A stretch of 64,000 bases of DNA from Onishia niordana (GCF_004798965.1 NZ_SDSD01000010.1:53121-117120); one strand, 5' to 3'. Positions 25,986 to 37,872 are shown, numbered from the stretch's first letter. The notes: generated by a model not told the origin, from the sequence alone. Made by a program: numbers and translations.

Positions 25986-27362
25986 CTAGCGGCCCTGAGC
26001 CCCGGCCACACGCGCCAGGGCCTCGCTGTCCAGTTGCTGGCGGTCGACCTTGAGGTAGGCGAGTCGCTCTTCGGGCACTACCAGCACGTCTTCAACGCCT
26101 GCCACCTCGGCGAAGCGCTCCATCAGGGTCTCCAGGGCATCGTCATGCGTCCGCTCGCCCAATGCCACCACTTCGCTTGAGAGGTGACGCGGCGTGGGCA
26201 TGCCGTACAGCACCGTAAGCCATAGCGCGCCTACCAGCGTAGCACCGAAGAAGACCGCGTCCTGCCCCCACTGCTGACTCAGGGCGCCGCCCAGGACGCC
26301 ACCGAGAAAGGCGCCGAGAAACTGACTGGTGGAATAGACACCCATGGCGGTACCCTTCGCGCCCGCCGGTGCCAACTTGCTGATCATCGAGGGCAAAGTC
26401 GCCTCGAGTAGATTGAAGCCCGTGAAGAAGAGCATCAACAGTGCGGCGAGCCCCCACCAACCGGTGTTCATCAGTCCCATGCCCAAAAGGCTAAGCGTCA
26501 GCCCGGCCACCGCCAGCACCATCATGCTCTTCATGCGGTGGTGTTTCTCGGCAATGATCACCAGCGGCACCATCGCCACAAAGGCAAGCCCCATGATGCC
26601 GAGATAGACCCAGCCATGCTGCTCGGCCGGCACACCCAATGCCGCCAGGCGTACCGGCACCGAAACGAAGATCATCATCAGCAGCAAGTGCAGGGCGAAG
26701 ATCGAGATATCCAGGCGAATCAGGTCGCCGCGCCCCAGTAGCCCCTTGAGCTGGGAACGGTCCATGCCGACGTCTCGATGGCGCAGACGCCGTGGCGCAG
26801 GAGGAACCAGCTTCCACAATACCAGCATCCCGACCAGCGCCAGGGCGGCAGTGAACCAGAAGACTCCGCTGAGGCCGTACTGTGCGGCAAGCAGGGGGCC
26901 CAGCACCATAGCCACCGCAAAGGCCACACCGATCGACAGACCGATAGTGGCCATCGCGGCAGTGCGTACCTGCTCGCGGGTCTGGTCGGCAAGCAGCGCC
27001 ATGATGGCGGCAGCCACCGCACCGCAGCCCTGCAGCCCACGACCAATGATAATGTCGACGATACTATCGGCCTGAGCCGCCACCGCGCTACCGAGGAAGA
27101 ACAGCAGCAGTCCCGCGGCAATCACCGGCTTACGGCCGAGTCGATCCGACAACAAGCCAAAGGGGATCTGCAGCACGGCCTGAGTGAGTCCGTAAATCCC
27201 CAGGGCCACCCCCACCAGGAACGGCGTGGCGCCCACCAGGTCACCCCCATGCAGCGCGAGCACCGGCAGCACCATGAACAGACCCAGCATTCGCGAGGCA
27301 TATAGCCCCGCCAAGCCACTGATGGCGCGACGCTCTGAGGCGTTCAGCAAACGAGAAACCAT
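25986..27362 (-). CDS. yajR: YajR-type MFS transporter with C-terminal ferredoxin-like domain
   Basis: 458 aa, very similar in plan to E. coli YajR (454 aa). It has twelve membrane helices with [17 protein letters not shown] in helix 1, motif [14 protein letters not shown], and ALQGxGAxAAAxMALL-like sequence ([18 protein letters not shown]). The cytoplasmic C-terminal domain of about 65 residues ([20 protein letters not shown]) matches the YAM domain. The natural substrate of YajR is unsettled. The start at 27362 is chosen by family length; ATG at 27386 is also in frame and neither has a clear ribosome-binding site. Confidence 0.9.
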   Translation of the reverse strand: MVSRLLNASERRAISGLAGLYASRMLGLFMVLPVLALHGGDLVGATPFLVGVALGIYGLTQAVLQIPFGLLSDRLGRKPVIAAGLLLFFLGSAVAAQADSIVDIIIGRGLQGCGAVAAAIMALLADQTREQVRTAAMATIGLSIGVAFAVAMVLGPLLAAQYGLSGVFWFTAALALVGMLVLWKLVPPAPRRLRHRDVGMDRSQLKGLLGRGDLIRLDISIFALHLLLMMIFVSVPVRLAALGVPAEQHGWVYLGIMGLAFVAMVPLVIIAEKHHRMKSMMVLAVAGLTLSLLGMGLMNTGWWGLAALLMLFFTGFNLLEATLPSMISKLAPAGAKGTAMGVYSTSQFLGAFLGGVLGGALSQQWGQDAVFFGATLVGALWLTVLYGMPTPRHLSSEVVALGERTHDDALETLMERFAEVAGVEDVLVVPEERLAYLKVDRQQLDSEALARVAGAQGR

Positions 27363-27536
27363 GGAGAATAGACATCCCAAACGCATGAAAGGGGCGCAGC
27401 GCGCACCTTGGGTAGATCGCGTATTCTACCGGCTTGGCCGTGCCCAGGGAAAGGCAGTGCGCCCTAAAGGCGCCTGGCTTTGGCGCCGCCCTCGACAAGC
27501 CCGTATACTCGAGCTTTTGTGCTGCACGAGGTGGCA

Positions 27537-30389
27537 ATGGACAAGATCCTGGTCAGGGGTGCCCGCACCCACAACCTCAAGCAAATCGACGTCGAGCTAC
27601 CCCGCGATAAGCTAATCGTCGTCACCGGCCTGTCTGGGTCGGGTAAGTCATCGCTTGCCTTCGATACCCTCTACGCCGAGGGGCAGCGCCGTTATGTGGA
27701 ATCACTATCCACTTACGCGCGCCAGTTCCTGTCGATGATGGAAAAGCCAGACGTCGATCATATCGAGGGACTGTCACCGGCGATCTCCATCGAACAGAAA
27801 TCCACATCGCATAATCCTCGCTCGACCGTCGGCACCATCACCGAAATCTACGATTATCTGCGTCTGCTGTTCGCCCGCGCCGGCACACCTCGCTGCCCGG
27901 AACATGGCGAAGACCTGGAAGCCCAGACCATCTCGCAGATGGTCGATCAGGTCCTTAACCTGCCCGAAGGCAGCAAGCTGATGCTGCTTGCCCCCGTGAT
28001 CAAGGGCCGCAAGGGCGAGCATCTACAGCTGCTCAGCGAGCTGCGCGCTCAAGGCTTCGTGCGGGCGATGATCGATGGTCAGGTACTCGAGCTTGACGAC
28101 CTGGCACCGCTTGAAAAGAACAAGAAGCACGACATCAGCGTGGTCGTGGATCGGGTCAAGGTGCGCGAGGACCTGACCCAGCGCCTGGCCGAATCCTTCG
28201 AGACCGCCCTGGGCCTCGCCGACGGCGTCGCGGTCGTTCACTTCATGGATGGCGAGCAGGAGGACATCAACTTCTCGGCACGCTTCGCCTGCCCGGTGTG
28301 CGGCTATTCGATCGCCGAACTCGAGCCGCGCATGTTTTCCTTCAACAATCCCGCGGGTGCCTGTTCGACCTGTGATGGACTGGGCGTCCAGCAGGTATTC
28401 GACCCGGACAAGCTGATCAGTCATCCGGAGCTGTCCCTGGCCGAAGGCGTCATCAAGGGCTGGGATCGCCGTAGCGTCTACTATTTCAGCCAGCTGCAGG
28501 CGGTGGCGGCCCATTACCGCTTCGCCCTCGAGACGCCCTGGCAGGATCTGGCCCGCCACGAGCGAGAGGTCATCCTGCACGGCAGCGGCCATGACGAGGT
28601 GTCGTTCAGCTATGTCAACGACCGTGGCCGCCAGGTCACCCGCGAGCATCCCTTCGAGGGCGTGCTGCCCAATATGCAGCGTCGCTACCGGGAGACCGAA
28701 TCAAGCATGGTCCGCGAGGATCTCTCGCGCTATATCGCCGTCCAGCCATGCCCCAGCTGCGATGGCTCGCGACTGCGCAAGGAGTCACGCCATGTCTACA
28801 TCGACGACCAGACGCTGCCGCAGCTGGTCGGCCTGCCGATCGGCGAGGCGCTCGCCTACTTCGGTGAGCTAAGCCTGCCGGGGCGCAAGGGCGAAATCGC
28901 CGCCAAGATCGTCAACGAGATCCACGCGCGCCTGGAATTTCTGGTCAACGTGGGGCTCGACTACCTGAACCTCGAGCGCAGTGCCGAGACCCTGTCCGGC
29001 GGCGAGGCTCAGCGCATTCGCCTGGCGAGTCAGATTGGCGCCGGCCTGGTGGGGGTCATGTACATCCTCGACGAACCCTCGATCGGTCTGCACCAGCGGG
29101 ATAATGACCGCCTGCTCAAGACCCTGGAGCGGCTGCGTGACCTGGGCAATACCGTGATCGTGGTCGAACACGACGAAGACGCGATCATGGCCGCCGATCA
29201 TGTACTGGATATCGGCCCCGGTGCCGGCGTGCATGGCGGCGAGATCGTCGCCCAGGGCACCCCGCAGCAGATCAAGGACACCCCGACATCGTTGACCGGT
29301 CAGTATCTCGCCGGCACGCGTCGTATCGAGGTACCGCCCTGGCGCATCCCCGGCAACCCAGAGAAGCAGCTGACGCTGACCGGCGCGTCCGGCAACAATC
29401 TGCGCGATGTCACCCTGACGCTACCGTTGGGCGTGCTGACCTGTGTTACCGGGGTCTCTGGCTCGGGCAAGTCGACGCTAATCAATGGCACTCTGATGCC
29501 GATCGCGGCCCGTGATCTCAATAAGGCGACCACTCTGACCCCCGCGGCCCACTCAAGCATCGACGGCCTCGATCAGCTCGACAAGGTCATCGACATCGAC
29601 CAGAGTCCGATCGGTCGCACGCCGCGCTCCAACCCCGCGACCTACACCGGCATCTTCACGCCGATTCGTGAGCTCTTCTCCGGCACGCAGGAGGCGCGCT
29701 CCCGTGGCTACAAACCGGGACGCTTCAGCTTCAACGTCAAGGGCGGTCGCTGCGAGGCCTGTCAGGGCGAGGGCATGATCAAGGTCGAGATGCACTTTCT
29801 GCCGGACATCTACGTGCCCTGCGATGTCTGCAAGGGCAAGCGCTACAACCGCGAGACCCTGGAGATCCAGTACAAGGGCAAGAGCATTCACGAAGTTCTC
29901 GACATGACGGTCGAGGAAGCCCTTGAGTTCTTCAGCCCGGTGCCGGCCATCGCCCGCCGCCTGCAGACGCTTCTCGATGTAGGCCTGTCCTACATCCGTC
30001 TCGGCCAGAGCGCCACCACCCTGTCCGGGGGCGAAGCGCAGCGCATCAAACTGGCCAGAGAACTGGCCAAGCGCGACACCGGCAAGACGCTCTACATTCT
30101 CGACGAGCCCACCACCGGCCTGCACTTCGAGGACATTCGGCAACTCCTGACGGTGCTGCACCGTCTCCGCGACCACGGCAACACCATCGTGGTCATCGAG
30201 CACAACCTCGACGTGATCAAGACCGCCGACTGGATCATCGATCTTGGCCCCGAAGGCGGCTCTGGCGGAGGCGAGATCATCGCTGAGGGCACCCCTGAAC
30301 AGGTCGCAACCAATACCCGTTCGCACACCGGGCATTTCCTCAAGCCGCTGCTTGCCAGAGTGGCGCCTGGCGAGACCGTCGAGGGTTAG
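27537..30389 (+). CDS. uvrA: Excinuclease ABC subunit A
   Basis: Damage-recognition ATPase of nucleotide excision repair, 950 aa (E. coli 940). Two ABC ATPase modules are complete: Walker [10 protein letters not shown] (from 31) and GVSGSGKST, with two LSGGEAQRI signatures. The zinc site [13 protein letters not shown]...CSTCDG and the second CEACQGEGM...CDVCKG are present. GAGGTGG precedes the ATG. A TATACT -10-like hexamer lies at 27504-27509, but no LexA box (CTG-N10-CAG with the usual AT core) was found in the divergent gap. Followed by the terminator at 30412. Confidence 0.97.
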   Translation: MDKILVRGARTHNLKQIDVELPRDKLIVVTGLSGSGKSSLAFDTLYAEGQRRYVESLSTYARQFLSMMEKPDVDHIEGLSPAISIEQKSTSHNPRSTVGTITEIYDYLRLLFARAGTPRCPEHGEDLEAQTISQMVDQVLNLPEGSKLMLLAPVIKGRKGEHLQLLSELRAQGFVRAMIDGQVLELDDLAPLEKNKKHDISVVVDRVKVREDLTQRLAESFETALGLADGVAVVHFMDGEQEDINFSARFACPVCGYSIAELEPRMFSFNNPAGACSTCDGLGVQQVFDPDKLISHPELSLAEGVIKGWDRRSVYYFSQLQAVAAHYRFALETPWQDLARHEREVILHGSGHDEVSFSYVNDRGRQVTREHPFEGVLPNMQRRYRETESSMVREDLSRYIAVQPCPSCDGSRLRKESRHVYIDDQTLPQLVGLPIGEALAYFGELSLPGRKGEIAAKIVNEIHARLEFLVNVGLDYLNLERSAETLSGGEAQRIRLASQIGAGLVGVMYILDEPSIGLHQRDNDRLLKTLERLRDLGNTVIVVEHDEDAIMAADHVLDIGPGAGVHGGEIVAQGTPQQIKDTPTSLTGQYLAGTRRIEVPPWRIPGNPEKQLTLTGASGNNLRDVTLTLPLGVLTCVTGVSGSGKSTLINGTLMPIAARDLNKATTLTPAAHSSIDGLDQLDKVIDIDQSPIGRTPRSNPATYTGIFTPIRELFSGTQEARSRGYKPGRFSFNVKGGRCEACQGEGMIKVEMHFLPDIYVPCDVCKGKRYNRETLEIQYKGKSIHEVLDMTVEEALEFFSPVPAIARRLQTLLDVGLSYIRLGQSATTLSGGEAQRIKLARELAKRDTGKTLYILDEPTTGLHFEDIRQLLTVLHRLRDHGNTIVVIEHNLDVIKTADWIIDLGPEGGSGGGEIIAEGTPEQVATNTRSHTGHFLKPLLARVAPGETVEG

Positions 30390-30411
30390 CCTCTTCTTTC
30401 TCTAGGTGTCA

Positions 30412-30448
30412 AAAAAGCCCTGCCAACCGACGGTTGGCAGGGCTTTTT
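30412..30448 (+). terminator. Intrinsic terminator of uvrA
   Basis: A 17-bp stem AAAAAGCCCTGCCAACC/GGTTGGCAGGGCTTTTT with a GAC loop and a T5 end. Confidence 0.93.
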
Positions 30449-30519
30449 CATGTCTGGCCTCGTCACGCTGGACAGGCGTCCGCCAGATGAAAGACATCCA
30501 GGGGCACCGCACCGGCATA

Positions 30520-30547
30520 AAAAAACCGACTCCGGAGAGTCGGTTTT
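30520..30547 (-). terminator. Terminator of the rpsM-rplQ (alpha) operon
   Basis: Read on minus, AAAACCGACTC pairs with GAGTCGGTTTT (4-base loop) and is followed by a run of seven T's. It lies 36 bases beyond the rplQ stop. Confidence 0.93.
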
Positions 30548-30582
30548 CTGTGTCAGATGACCGGAGCGAGGCTGCTAGAGGA

Positions 30583-30966
30583 TCAATCCTCAGCGGCTTC
30601 CTCGACGACCGGACGATCGACCAGTTCGACGTAGGCCATGGGGGCGTTATCGCCGGTGCGGTAACCGCACTTGAGGATACGGACGTAACCGCCCGGACGC
30701 TCGACGTAACGCGGACCCAGCTCACTGAAGAGCTTGCCGACCGCTTCTTTGGAGCGGGTGCGGCTGAAGGCCAGACGACGGTTGGCGACACTGTCCTGCT
30801 TGGACAAGGTGATCAGCGGCTCGACATGACGACGCAGCTCCTTGGCCTTGGGCAGGGTTGTCTTGATCACTTCATGCTCGACCAGGGACACGCACATATT
30901 CTTGAACATGGCCTGACGGTGCGAGCTGTTGCGATTTAATTGGCGACCACTCTTACGATGACGCAT
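30583..30966 (-). CDS. rplQ: 50S ribosomal protein L17
   Basis: 127 aa, starting [20 protein letters not shown], the L17 signature. L17 sits near the peptide exit tunnel of the large subunit. Last gene of the alpha operon, 39 bases after rpoA. The C-terminus ends in an acidic VEEAAED tail. Confidence 0.97.
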   Translation of the reverse strand: MRHRKSGRQLNRNSSHRQAMFKNMCVSLVEHEVIKTTLPKAKELRRHVEPLITLSKQDSVANRRLAFSRTRSKEAVGKLFSELGPRYVERPGGYVRILKCGYRTGDNAPMAYVELVDRPVVEEAAED

Positions 30967-31005
30967 GGTTGTAATTCCTTACCAAACTGGGACTCGAGGC
31001 GACGC

Positions 31006-32004
31006 TCACGCGGAGGCCTTGTCGTCCTTCAGGCTTGCCGGCGGCCAGTTTTCCAGCCGCATGCCAAGGGACAGACCGCGGGTGGCCAACACATCCTTGA
31101 TTTCGTTCAAGGACTTCTTGCCGAGATTCGGGGTCTTCAACAGCTCCACTTCGGTGCGCTGAATCAGATCGCCGATGTAATAAATATTCTCGGCCTTGAG
31201 GCAGTTGGCACTGCGTACGGTCAACTCGAGATCGTCTACGGGGCGCAGCAGGATGGGATCGATCTGATCCTCTTCCTCTACCACTTCCTGCTCCTTGTCG
31301 GCTTCCAGGTCGACGAACGCGGCCAGCTGCTCTTGCAGGATGGTCGCGCTGCGACGGATCGCCTCTTCCGGATCCAGGGTGCCGTCGGTTTCCAGGTCGA
31401 TGATCAGCTTGTCGAGGTCAGTACGCTGCTCGACACGCGCGGCATCCACGGAGTAGGAAACACGACGCACAGGGCTGAAGGTTGCATCCAGCTGCAGGCG
31501 ACCGATGGCGCGGGACTCGTCCTCGGCGCCAATGCGGGTATCCGCCGGCTCGTAACCACGACCGCGAGCCACCTTGAGCTGCATCTTCAGCTCGGCGCCC
31601 TCGTTCACGTGAGCAATCACGTGGTCGGGATTGACGATCTCGACATCATGGTCGGCGGAAATATCACCGGCCGTGACGACGCTAGGGCCCTGCTTGTTCA
31701 GCGTGAGCATTGCTTCGTCGCGGCTATGCATCTTGATCGCCACGTCTTTGAGGTTAAGAAGCATCTCGATGACGTCTTCTTGAACCCCTTCGATCGCACT
31801 GTACTCATGGTCGACTCCTGCAATCTCGACTTCCACGACGGCACAGCCGGGCATGGAGGACAACAGGATGCGACGCAGAGCGTTTCCTAGGGTGTGACCG
31901 AAACCGCGCTCGAACGGCTCGAGCACGATCTTCGCGTGGTGCGCGCTGATCTCTTCGACCTTGATATCGCGAGGACGGAGAAACTCTGTCACTGAACGCT
32001 GCAT
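31006..32004 (-). CDS. rpoA: RNA polymerase alpha subunit
   Basis: 332 aa (E. coli 329). The N-terminal assembly domain ([16 protein letters not shown]..., residues 1-235) and the C-terminal DNA/activator-binding domain ([21 protein letters not shown], about 245-332, with helix-hairpin-helix [13 protein letters not shown]) are joined by a flexible acidic linker. AAAGGTG supports the start at 32004; longer in-frame starts are not used in the family. Lies between rpsD and rplQ as in other gammaproteobacteria. Confidence 0.98.
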   Translation of the reverse strand: MQRSVTEFLRPRDIKVEEISAHHAKIVLEPFERGFGHTLGNALRRILLSSMPGCAVVEVEIAGVDHEYSAIEGVQEDVIEMLLNLKDVAIKMHSRDEAMLTLNKQGPSVVTAGDISADHDVEIVNPDHVIAHVNEGAELKMQLKVARGRGYEPADTRIGAEDESRAIGRLQLDATFSPVRRVSYSVDAARVEQRTDLDKLIIDLETDGTLDPEEAIRRSATILQEQLAAFVDLEADKEQEVVEEEDQIDPILLRPVDDLELTVRSANCLKAENIYYIGDLIQRTEVELLKTPNLGKKSLNEIKDVLATRGLSLGMRLENWPPASLKDDKASA

Positions 32005-32082
32005 ATGAACACCTTTCAGGCTGCCAAACGGATACTCGGTACTCGACCGGACCACCTTGATGGTCCGGCGCCGCTAAGCGGA

Positions 32083-32703
32083 TTACTTCGAGTACAGCTC
32101 GACGATCAGGTTTTCGTTGATGTCGGCAGACAAGTCGCCGCGTTCAGGCAGAGCCTTGAAAGTGCCTTCCATCTTCTTGGAGTCGACGTCGACCCAGGAC
32201 ACATCACCGCGGTTGGCGGCGATGGACAGCGCACTCTGGATGCGCGCCTGGTTCTTGGCCTTCTCGCGAACGCTGACCACGTCACCCGGCTTGACCTTGT
32301 AGGAAGCCACGTTGACGGTACGGCCGTTCACGGTGAGGGCCTTGTGACTGACCAGCTGACGCGCTTCAGAGCGAGTCGAGCCGAAGCCCATGCGGTAGAC
32401 GACGTTGTCCAGTCGGGTTTCGAGAAGCTGCAGCAACACTTCGCCGGTCGCGCCCTTAACACGGGCCGCTTCCTTGTAGTAGTTGCGGAACTGCTTCTCG
32501 AGTACGCCGTACATGCGACGTACTTTCTGCTTCTCGCGAAGCTGCAAGCCGTAGTCGGAAAGACGCTGACGGCGCTGGCCGTGTACACCCGGAATCTGCT
32601 CGGATTTACACTTTTTCTCGAAGGGAGTCACACCACTCTTCAGGAAGAGATCGGTGCCTTCACGACGAGACAGTTTACACTTCGGTCCAATATAACGAGC
32701 CAT
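32083..32703 (-). CDS. rpsD: 30S ribosomal protein S4
   Basis: 206 aa, exactly the E. coli length. [21 protein letters not shown] at the start; the S4 RNA-binding domain ([24 protein letters not shown]) lies in the middle. S4 nucleates 16S rRNA folding and in E. coli represses the alpha operon by binding its leader, which may apply to the promoter/leader region at 33499-33622. Confidence 0.98.
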   Translation of the reverse strand: MARYIGPKCKLSRREGTDLFLKSGVTPFEKKCKSEQIPGVHGQRRQRLSDYGLQLREKQKVRRMYGVLEKQFRNYYKEAARVKGATGEVLLQLLETRLDNVVYRMGFGSTRSEARQLVSHKALTVNGRTVNVASYKVKPGDVVSVREKAKNQARIQSALSIAANRGDVSWVDVDSKKMEGTFKALPERGDLSADINENLIVELYSK

Positions 32704-32715
32704 GAGTCTGTCTCC

Positions 32716-33102
32716 TTAAACGCGGCGTTTCTTCGGCGGACGGCAGCCGTTGTGGGGAACGGGCGTCGCGTCGGTGATGCTTTGCACGCGGAAACCGGCG
32801 GCATTGAGAGCACGCACGGCGGACTCACGACCAGGTCCAGGACCTTTGACCAGCACGTCTACGTTTTTCACACCATACTCGGCTGCAGCAGTTGCTGCAC
32901 GTTCACTTGCCACTTGAGCAGCGAACGGGGTGCTCTTGCGAGAACCACGAAAACCCGAACCACCGGCTGTCGCCCATGACAGAGCGTTGCCCTGGCGGTC
33001 TGTGATCGTCACGATAGTGTTGTTAAAAGAGGCGTGGATATGCGCAACGGCATCCACTACCTGCTTTTTAACCTTTTTGCGATTACTACGCGGGTTAGCC
33101 AT
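32716..33102 (-). CDS. rpsK: 30S ribosomal protein S11
   Basis: 128 aa with the S11 hallmarks [19 protein letters not shown] and [18 protein letters not shown], ending [13 protein letters not shown]. Platform protein of the small subunit, part of the mRNA exit channel. Thirteen bases separate it from rpsD. Confidence 0.98.
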   Translation of the reverse strand: MANPRSNRKKVKKQVVDAVAHIHASFNNTIVTITDRQGNALSWATAGGSGFRGSRKSTPFAAQVASERAATAAAEYGVKNVDVLVKGPGPGRESAVRALNAAGFRVQSITDATPVPHNGCRPPKKRRV

Positions 33103-33141
33103 GTTGATGTTTCTTCCTGTCTTAACGCCAGAACATGCGTA

Positions 33142-33498
33142 TTATTTGCGAATCGGCTTACGCGGGCCCTTACGGGTACGCGCATTGGTCTTGGTACGCT
33201 GACCACGCAGCGGAAGACCACGACGATGACGCAGACCACGGTAGCAACCCAGATCCATGAGACGCTTGATATTCAGCGTCGTATCACGGCGAAGGTCGCC
33301 TTCTACGGTGTACTTGCCAACCTCAGTACGCAGGCTGTCGACTTCATCTGAAGACAGCTCCTGCACCTTGGCGGTCGGCGCGATACCGGCAGCTGCACAG
33401 ATATCCACTGCGCGAGTACGGCCGATCCCGAAGATATAGGTCAGCGAGATCGCCGCATGCTTGTTGTCCGGGATATTGACGCCTGCAATACGGGCCAT
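33142..33498 (-). CDS. rpsM: 30S ribosomal protein S13
   Basis: 118 aa, E. coli length. Begins [21 protein letters not shown] and ends with the basic tail GPRKPIRK that contacts P-site tRNA. First gene of the alpha operon with its own promoter upstream (33556-33584). GGAG lies before the ATG. Confidence 0.98.
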   Translation of the reverse strand: MARIAGVNIPDNKHAAISLTYIFGIGRTRAVDICAAAGIAPTAKVQELSSDEVDSLRTEVGKYTVEGDLRRDTTLNIKRLMDLGCYRGLRHRRGLPLRGQRTKTNARTRKGPRKPIRK

Positions 33499-33555
33499 CA
33501 GCTTTCTCCGAAATTTGAGCGGCTTGCTCGTTTAATCATCTATAAAAGGCGCAAC

Positions 33556-33584
33556 AGCATACCCCTTTACCCAGCTAAGGGCAA
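33556..33584 (-). promoter_or_regulatory. Probable alpha-operon promoter with hairpin
   Basis: On minus, TTGCCC (33579-33584), a 17-base spacer, then TATGCT (33556-33561). The same segment can fold as CCCCTT-g-CCC...GGG-ta-AAGGGG, so promoter and palindrome coincide. It lies in the 124-base gap between rpmJ and rpsM. The leader left after it is only about 50 bases. Confidence 0.55.
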
Positions 33585-33622
33585 GGGGCATGCCGGCACC
33601 CGGTTGAATACAGCCGCCAGGT

Positions 33623-33736
33623 TTATCCCTGGCGCTGCTTGTGCCGAGGCTCCGTGCAGATGACGCGGACAGCGCCATTGCGACGGATAATCTTGCAGTT
33701 ACGGCACATCTTCTTAACGGAAGCTCGAACTTTCAT
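33623..33736 (-). CDS. rpmJ: 50S ribosomal protein L36
   Basis: 37 aa, [21 protein letters not shown]..., ending HKQRQG. The zinc ribbon is complete (Cys11, Cys14, Cys27, His32), so this is the zinc-binding C+ form. It lies 28 bases after secY, at the end of the spc operon as in E. coli. Confidence 0.97.
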   Translation of the reverse strand: MKVRASVKKMCRNCKIIRRNGAVRVICTEPRHKQRQG

Positions 33737-33764
33737 CGTTCTCTCCAAAACGCGTACAGCATGC

Positions 33765-35093
33765 TTAGCGCATGCCGCCGCTACCGTAGCCTTTCAGGTT
33801 GGACTTCTTCATCACCGAGTCGTACTGGCTCGACATCAAATGCGACTGCACCTGCGACATGAAATCCATGATGACAACCACCACGATCAGCAACGACGTT
33901 CCGCCAAAGAAGAAGGGAACGTTCCACGCCACGATCAGGAATTGGGGCATCAAGGATACAGCAGTGATGTACAGGGCACCAAACAGAGTCAGACGTGTCA
34001 TGACCTTGTCGACATAGCGAGCGGTCTGCTCACCAGGACGAATGCCCGGCAGGAAGGCCCCTGACTTCTTGAGGTTGTCAGCGACATCCTTGGGGTTGAA
34101 GACCAGCGCTGTGTAAAAGAAGCAGAAGAATATCACCGCCGCGCCGAAAAGCAAGATGTACAGCGGCTGTCCCGGCCCGAGAGCCAGTGATGCCGTCTGA
34201 AGCCAGTCCATGCCCTCACCGGCGCTAACCCACTGGCCGAGCGAGGCGGGGAACAGCAGAATGCTCGACGCGAAGATCGCCGGGATAACACCCGCCATAT
34301 TGACCTTCAGCGGCAGATAGCTGCTCTGACCCGCATACATCTTGTTGCCCACCTGGCGGCGTGGATAGTTTACCGTGATGCGGCGTTGGCCGCGTTCGAT
34401 AAACACCACGAAAGCCACCGTGGCGACGCCGAGGACCGTCAATGCCAGCAAGGGCAGCACGTTCCAGGCACCGTCGTTGCGAGCCAGTTCAAACGACTGA
34501 CCCACTGCGCCCGGCAGCCCCGCGACGATCCCCGCGAAGATCAGCAGCGAAATGCCGTTGCCGATACCCTTCTCGGTGATCTGCTCACCCAGCCACATCA
34601 TGAACACTGCACCGGCCACGAACGTTACCACGGCAGTGAAGTAGAAGCTGAAGTCAGCGGTATAGGCGATCCCTTGGCCAGCCAGGCCGACGGACATGCC
34701 GACGGCTTGGACGAAAGCCAGGAGCACCGTACCGTAGCGGGTATATTGGCTGATCTTGCGGCGGCCGGCCTCACCTTCTTTCTTCAACTGTTCCAGTCGA
34801 GGCGAGACCGCCGACAAGAGCTGCATGATAATCGACGCCGAGATATAGGGCATGATGCCCAGGGCGAAGATGCTCATGCGCTCAAGCGCACCACCCGAGA
34901 ACATGTTGAACATGCCAAGGATGGTGCCCTGCTGCTCCCTAAACAAGGCAGCAAGCTGGTCAGGATTGATACCGGGCACGGGAATGTGAGCACCGATGCG
35001 GTACACCACAATGGCGAGGAGCACAAAGCGCAGACGCGCCCAGAGTTCACTCAGACCGCTGCCCATCGCCGGCATATTTCCTGACTTAGCCAT
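33765..35093 (-). CDS. secY: Protein translocase subunit SecY
   Basis: Channel subunit of SecYEG, 442 aa with ten membrane helices. Helix 2a plug region and [17 protein letters not shown] are recognisable, as are the cytoplasmic loop with [15 protein letters not shown] and the C5-loop [25 protein letters not shown] segment. Its start codon directly abuts the rplO stop, so translation is coupled. Works with SecE (60626-60994). Confidence 0.98.
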   Translation of the reverse strand: MAKSGNMPAMGSGLSELWARLRFVLLAIVVYRIGAHIPVPGINPDQLAALFREQQGTILGMFNMFSGGALERMSIFALGIMPYISASIIMQLLSAVSPRLEQLKKEGEAGRRKISQYTRYGTVLLAFVQAVGMSVGLAGQGIAYTADFSFYFTAVVTFVAGAVFMMWLGEQITEKGIGNGISLLIFAGIVAGLPGAVGQSFELARNDGAWNVLPLLALTVLGVATVAFVVFIERGQRRITVNYPRRQVGNKMYAGQSSYLPLKVNMAGVIPAIFASSILLFPASLGQWVSAGEGMDWLQTASLALGPGQPLYILLFGAAVIFFCFFYTALVFNPKDVADNLKKSGAFLPGIRPGEQTARYVDKVMTRLTLFGALYITAVSLMPQFLIVAWNVPFFFGGTSLLIVVVVIMDFMSQVQSHLMSSQYDSVMKKSNLKGYGSGGMR

Positions 35094-35528
35094 TTAGTCC
35101 TCTACCTTGCCGCCAGCGGCTTCGATCGCGGCCCGGGCACCCTTGGTGACCTTGAGACCGCGGACGGTAACCGCTTTGTTCAGTTCGCCAGAGAGGAGCA
35201 CCTTCGCATAACGCGTGGCGTCCTTGAGCACATTGGCTTGCTTCAGCGTGTCCAGATCGACAACTTCACCGTCGACCTTGGCAAGCTCAGCCAGACGAAC
35301 TTCTTCGCTGACCAGAGACTTGGCTGATGTGAAACCGAATTTCGGCAGACGACGCTGCAACGGCATCTGACCGCCTTCGAAACCGGGCTTCACTGAGCCG
35401 CCTGTGCGTGACTTCTGGCCCTTGTGACCACGGCCACCGGTCTTGCCCAGACCGGAGCCAATGCCACGTCCGACACGCTTTTCGGCGTGCTTGGAACCCG
35501 GTGCCGGGCTCAGGCTATTGAGTTTCAT
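35094..35528 (-). CDS. rplO: 50S ribosomal protein L15
   Basis: 144 aa, E. coli length. The Gly/Arg-rich N-terminal extension [20 protein letters not shown] threads into 23S rRNA. Three bases after rpmD and immediately before secY. Confidence 0.98.
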   Translation of the reverse strand: MKLNSLSPAPGSKHAEKRVGRGIGSGLGKTGGRGHKGQKSRTGGSVKPGFEGGQMPLQRRLPKFGFTSAKSLVSEEVRLAELAKVDGEVVDLDTLKQANVLKDATRYAKVLLSGELNKAVTVRGLKVTKGARAAIEAAGGKVED

Positions 35529-35531
35529 GGA

Positions 35532-35714
35532 TTACTCTCCCTCTACACGCACAAGGTAATTTACCTTGTGGATCATGCCGCGCACGGCAGGGGTGTCTTC
35601 CAGCTCGACCGTGTGACCGATGCGACGCAGGCCAAGACCATTGATAGTGGCCTTGTGCTTGCCCAACACGCCGATGGTACTGCGGATCTGGGTAACCTTG
35701 ATCGTTGCTGCCAT
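35532..35714 (-). CDS. rpmD: 50S ribosomal protein L30
   Basis: 60 aa, [21 protein letters not shown]..., the single-domain L30 fold, with [20 protein letters not shown]. Six bases after rpsE; part of the spc operon. Confidence 0.97.
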   Translation of the reverse strand: MAATIKVTQIRSTIGVLGKHKATINGLGLRRIGHTVELEDTPAVRGMIHKVNYLVRVEGE

Positions 35715-35720
35715 GGTGTC

Positions 35721-36221
35721 TTACCCCGTGATCGCTTCGACAGACAGGCCACGCTTGGCGGCGATGTCTTCCGGAGATTGCATGGAAGCGAGACCATTGA
35801 TGGTCGCGCGAACCACGTTCACCGGATTGGTGGATCCGTAGCACTTAGCCAGTACGTCATGGACGCCAGCCAGTTCGAGCACGGAGCGCATAGCGCCGCC
35901 AGCGATGATCCCGGTACCTTCAGAGGCCGGCTGCATGTACACCTTGGAGGCACCGTGACGGGCCTTGACCGGGTACTGCAGCGTGTGACCGCTGAGGCTC
36001 ACCTTGACCATATTGCGACGCGCCTGGTCCATGGCCTTTTGGATCGCGACCGGCACTTCACGTGCCTTGCCGCGGCCAAAACCGACACGACCACTGCCAT
36101 CGCCGACGACGGTCAGAGCGGTGAAACCGAAGATACGGCCACCCTTGACCACCTTGGCGACACGGTTGACCTGCACCAACTTCTCTTGCAGATCGCCGCT
36201 GTTCTGTTCGTTCTTCGCCAT
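35721..36221 (-). CDS. rpsE: 30S ribosomal protein S5
   Basis: 166 aa, one residue shorter than E. coli. The dsRBD-like N-terminal domain has [20 protein letters not shown], the position of spectinomycin and ram mutations, with no evident deletion. The C-terminal half includes [19 protein letters not shown]. Helps mRNA entry and decoding fidelity. Confidence 0.98.
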   Translation of the reverse strand: MAKNEQNSGDLQEKLVQVNRVAKVVKGGRIFGFTALTVVGDGSGRVGFGRGKAREVPVAIQKAMDQARRNMVKVSLSGHTLQYPVKARHGASKVYMQPASEGTGIIAGGAMRSVLELAGVHDVLAKCYGSTNPVNVVRATINGLASMQSPEDIAAKRGLSVEAITG

Positions 36222-36232
36222 CGTAAAACCCT

Positions 36233-36583
36233 TTAGAATTCCAGGCCGCCTTCACGAGCGGCGTCGGCCAGGGCCTTGACTCGACCGTGGTACCGGAAAC
36301 CGGCACGATCGAAGGCAACCTGAGTGATGCCTGCTTCCTTAGCGCGTTCAGCAATCAGCGCGCCAACCTTAGCAGCGGCGTCTGAGTTACCGGTCGCACC
36401 CTCACGAAGCGCCTTGTCCAGCGTGGAAGCGCTGGCGAGGACCTTGCCACCATCCGGCGAGATAATCTGCGCGTAGATGTGGCGAGGGGTACGGTTGACG
36501 CTCAGGCGATACACGCCCAGCTCGCGCATCTTGGCGCGAGCACGGCGGGCACGACGGAGACGAGATTCTTTCTTCGCGTTCAT
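36233..36583 (-). CDS. rplR: 50S ribosomal protein L18
   Basis: 116 aa with the N-terminal basic 5S-rRNA-binding tail [19 protein letters not shown] and C-terminal [31 protein letters not shown] ending. Binds 5S rRNA in the central protuberance with L5. Lies between rplF and rpsE. Confidence 0.98.
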   Translation of the reverse strand: MNAKKESRLRRARRARAKMRELGVYRLSVNRTPRHIYAQIISPDGGKVLASASTLDKALREGATGNSDAAAKVGALIAERAKEAGITQVAFDRAGFRYHGRVKALADAAREGGLEF

Positions 36584-36592
36584 AACCCTGCC

Positions 36593-37123
36593 TTACTTCT
36601 TCTTGGCTTCTTTACGACGGATCTGCTCGTCACCGTACCGTATACCCTTGCCCTTGTAGGGTTCAGGCGGACGGAAGGCGCGGATTTCCGCGGCGACCTG
36701 GCCGAGACGCTGCTTATCGGCGCTTTTCAGCACGATAGTGGTGTTCTTGGGCGTTTCCGCCACGACACCTTCCGGCAGCGCGTATTCGACCGGGTGAGAG
36801 AAGCCCAGTGTCAGGTTGAGCGTCTTGCCACTTGCCTGGGCACGATAGCCGACGCCATTGATCTCGAGGGACTTGGTGAAGCCCTCTGTGACACCGGTGA
36901 CCATGTTCTGGACCAGTGCACGGGTGGTACCAGCCATCGCCCAGCTCTTGGCAGTTTCGCTCGGAGCGAAGGTCAGCTGACCTTCCTCCTGACCGATCAC
37001 GACCTGGTCGTGAAGAGTCATTGCGAGTTCGCCCTGACCGCCCTTGACGGTCAGTTGATTGCCGTCGATTTTTACATCGACGCCGCTCGGCAATTTAACC
37101 GGATATTTGGCTACGCGGGACAT
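36593..37123 (-). CDS. rplF: 50S ribosomal protein L6
   Basis: 176 aa, E. coli length plus or minus one. Two tandem L6 domains; the C-terminal signature [24 protein letters not shown] is clear. Located near the GTPase-associated centre. Ten bases before rplR and nine after rpsH. Confidence 0.98.
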   Translation of the reverse strand: MSRVAKYPVKLPSGVDVKIDGNQLTVKGGQGELAMTLHDQVVIGQEEGQLTFAPSETAKSWAMAGTTRALVQNMVTGVTEGFTKSLEINGVGYRAQASGKTLNLTLGFSHPVEYALPEGVVAETPKNTTIVLKSADKQRLGQVAAEIRAFRPPEPYKGKGIRYGDEQIRRKEAKKK

Positions 37124-37132
37124 TCCAAACTC

Positions 37133-37525
37133 CTAGAATACGGTGCAGAGGACTTCACCACCAACACCAGCATGACGGGCCGCACGATCTGTCATCACGC
37201 CATTCGAGGTGGAAACGATCGCGATACCCAGGCCATCGGCTACCTTCGGCAGCTCAGCCTTGCCTTTGTACGAGCGCAGCGACGGCTTTGACACCCGCTG
37301 GATATGCTCGATGACGGCCTTACCCTCGAAGTACTTGAGGTTAACGGCCAGTTCAGGCTTGGTGCCTTCAGCGACGCTGTAGTCGTTGATAAAGCCTTCT
37401 TCTTTCAGTACGCGGGCCACCTCAACCTTCAGCTTGGAAGACGGCATGGTAACCGTCTCCTTGGTGGCCATCTGCGCATTACGGATACGAGTGAACATAT
37501 CCGCCAGCGTATCTTGCATGCTCAT
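37133..37525 (-). CDS. rpsH: 30S ribosomal protein S8
   Basis: 130 aa, [20 protein letters not shown]..., with C-terminal [21 protein letters not shown]. In E. coli S8 represses the spc operon by binding the rplE start region; a comparable helix is possible here but was not modelled. Confidence 0.98.
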   Translation of the reverse strand: MSMQDTLADMFTRIRNAQMATKETVTMPSSKLKVEVARVLKEEGFINDYSVAEGTKPELAVNLKYFEGKAVIEHIQRVSKPSLRSYKGKAELPKVADGLGIAIVSTSNGVMTDRAARHAGVGGEVLCTVF

Positions 37526-37556
37526 TACGTTGCGCTCCTGATAATTCTGCGTGGCG

Positions 37557-37862
37557 TTACCAGCTGGACTTCTTCAGTCCAGGGACATCGCCACGCATGG
37601 CGGCTTCACGCAGCTTGTTACGGCCCAAGCCAAACTTGTTGTAGTAACCGTGCGGACGGCCAGTGATACGGCAGCGATTACGCTGACGCACCGGGCTGGA
37701 GTCGCGCGGCAACTGCTGCAGCTTGAGCTGCGCGTCGAAGCGCTCTTCATCGGAAGCGTTGACGTCACTGATGAGGGCCTTGAGCTTTGCGCGCTTGGCC
37801 GCATACTTATCGACCAGCTTCGCACGCTTCTGCTCGCGTTCTACCATGCTTTTCTTTGCCAT
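37557..37862 (-). CDS. rpsN: 30S ribosomal protein S14 (zinc-free form)
   Basis: 101 aa, the long C- form with only one Cys and no zinc ribbon; C-terminal [28 protein letters not shown] is diagnostic. Lies between rplE and rpsH in the spc operon. Other zinc-free paralogues are not in this window. Confidence 0.98.
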   Translation of the reverse strand: MAKKSMVEREQKRAKLVDKYAAKRAKLKALISDVNASDEERFDAQLKLQQLPRDSSPVRQRNRCRITGRPHGYYNKFGLGRNKLREAAMRGDVPGLKKSSW

Positions 37863-37872
37863 GATCCCACCC

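Noticed and set aside
27363..27536. LexA (SOS) box in front of uvrA
   Set aside because: uvrA is commonly SOS-controlled, but no convincing CTGT-N8-ACAG palindrome was found in the divergent gap.
37557..37862. Zinc-limitation paralogue of S14
   Set aside because: S14 is the zinc-free type, but it sits in the normal spc position and is the usual gammaproteobacterial form; nothing points to Zur control.
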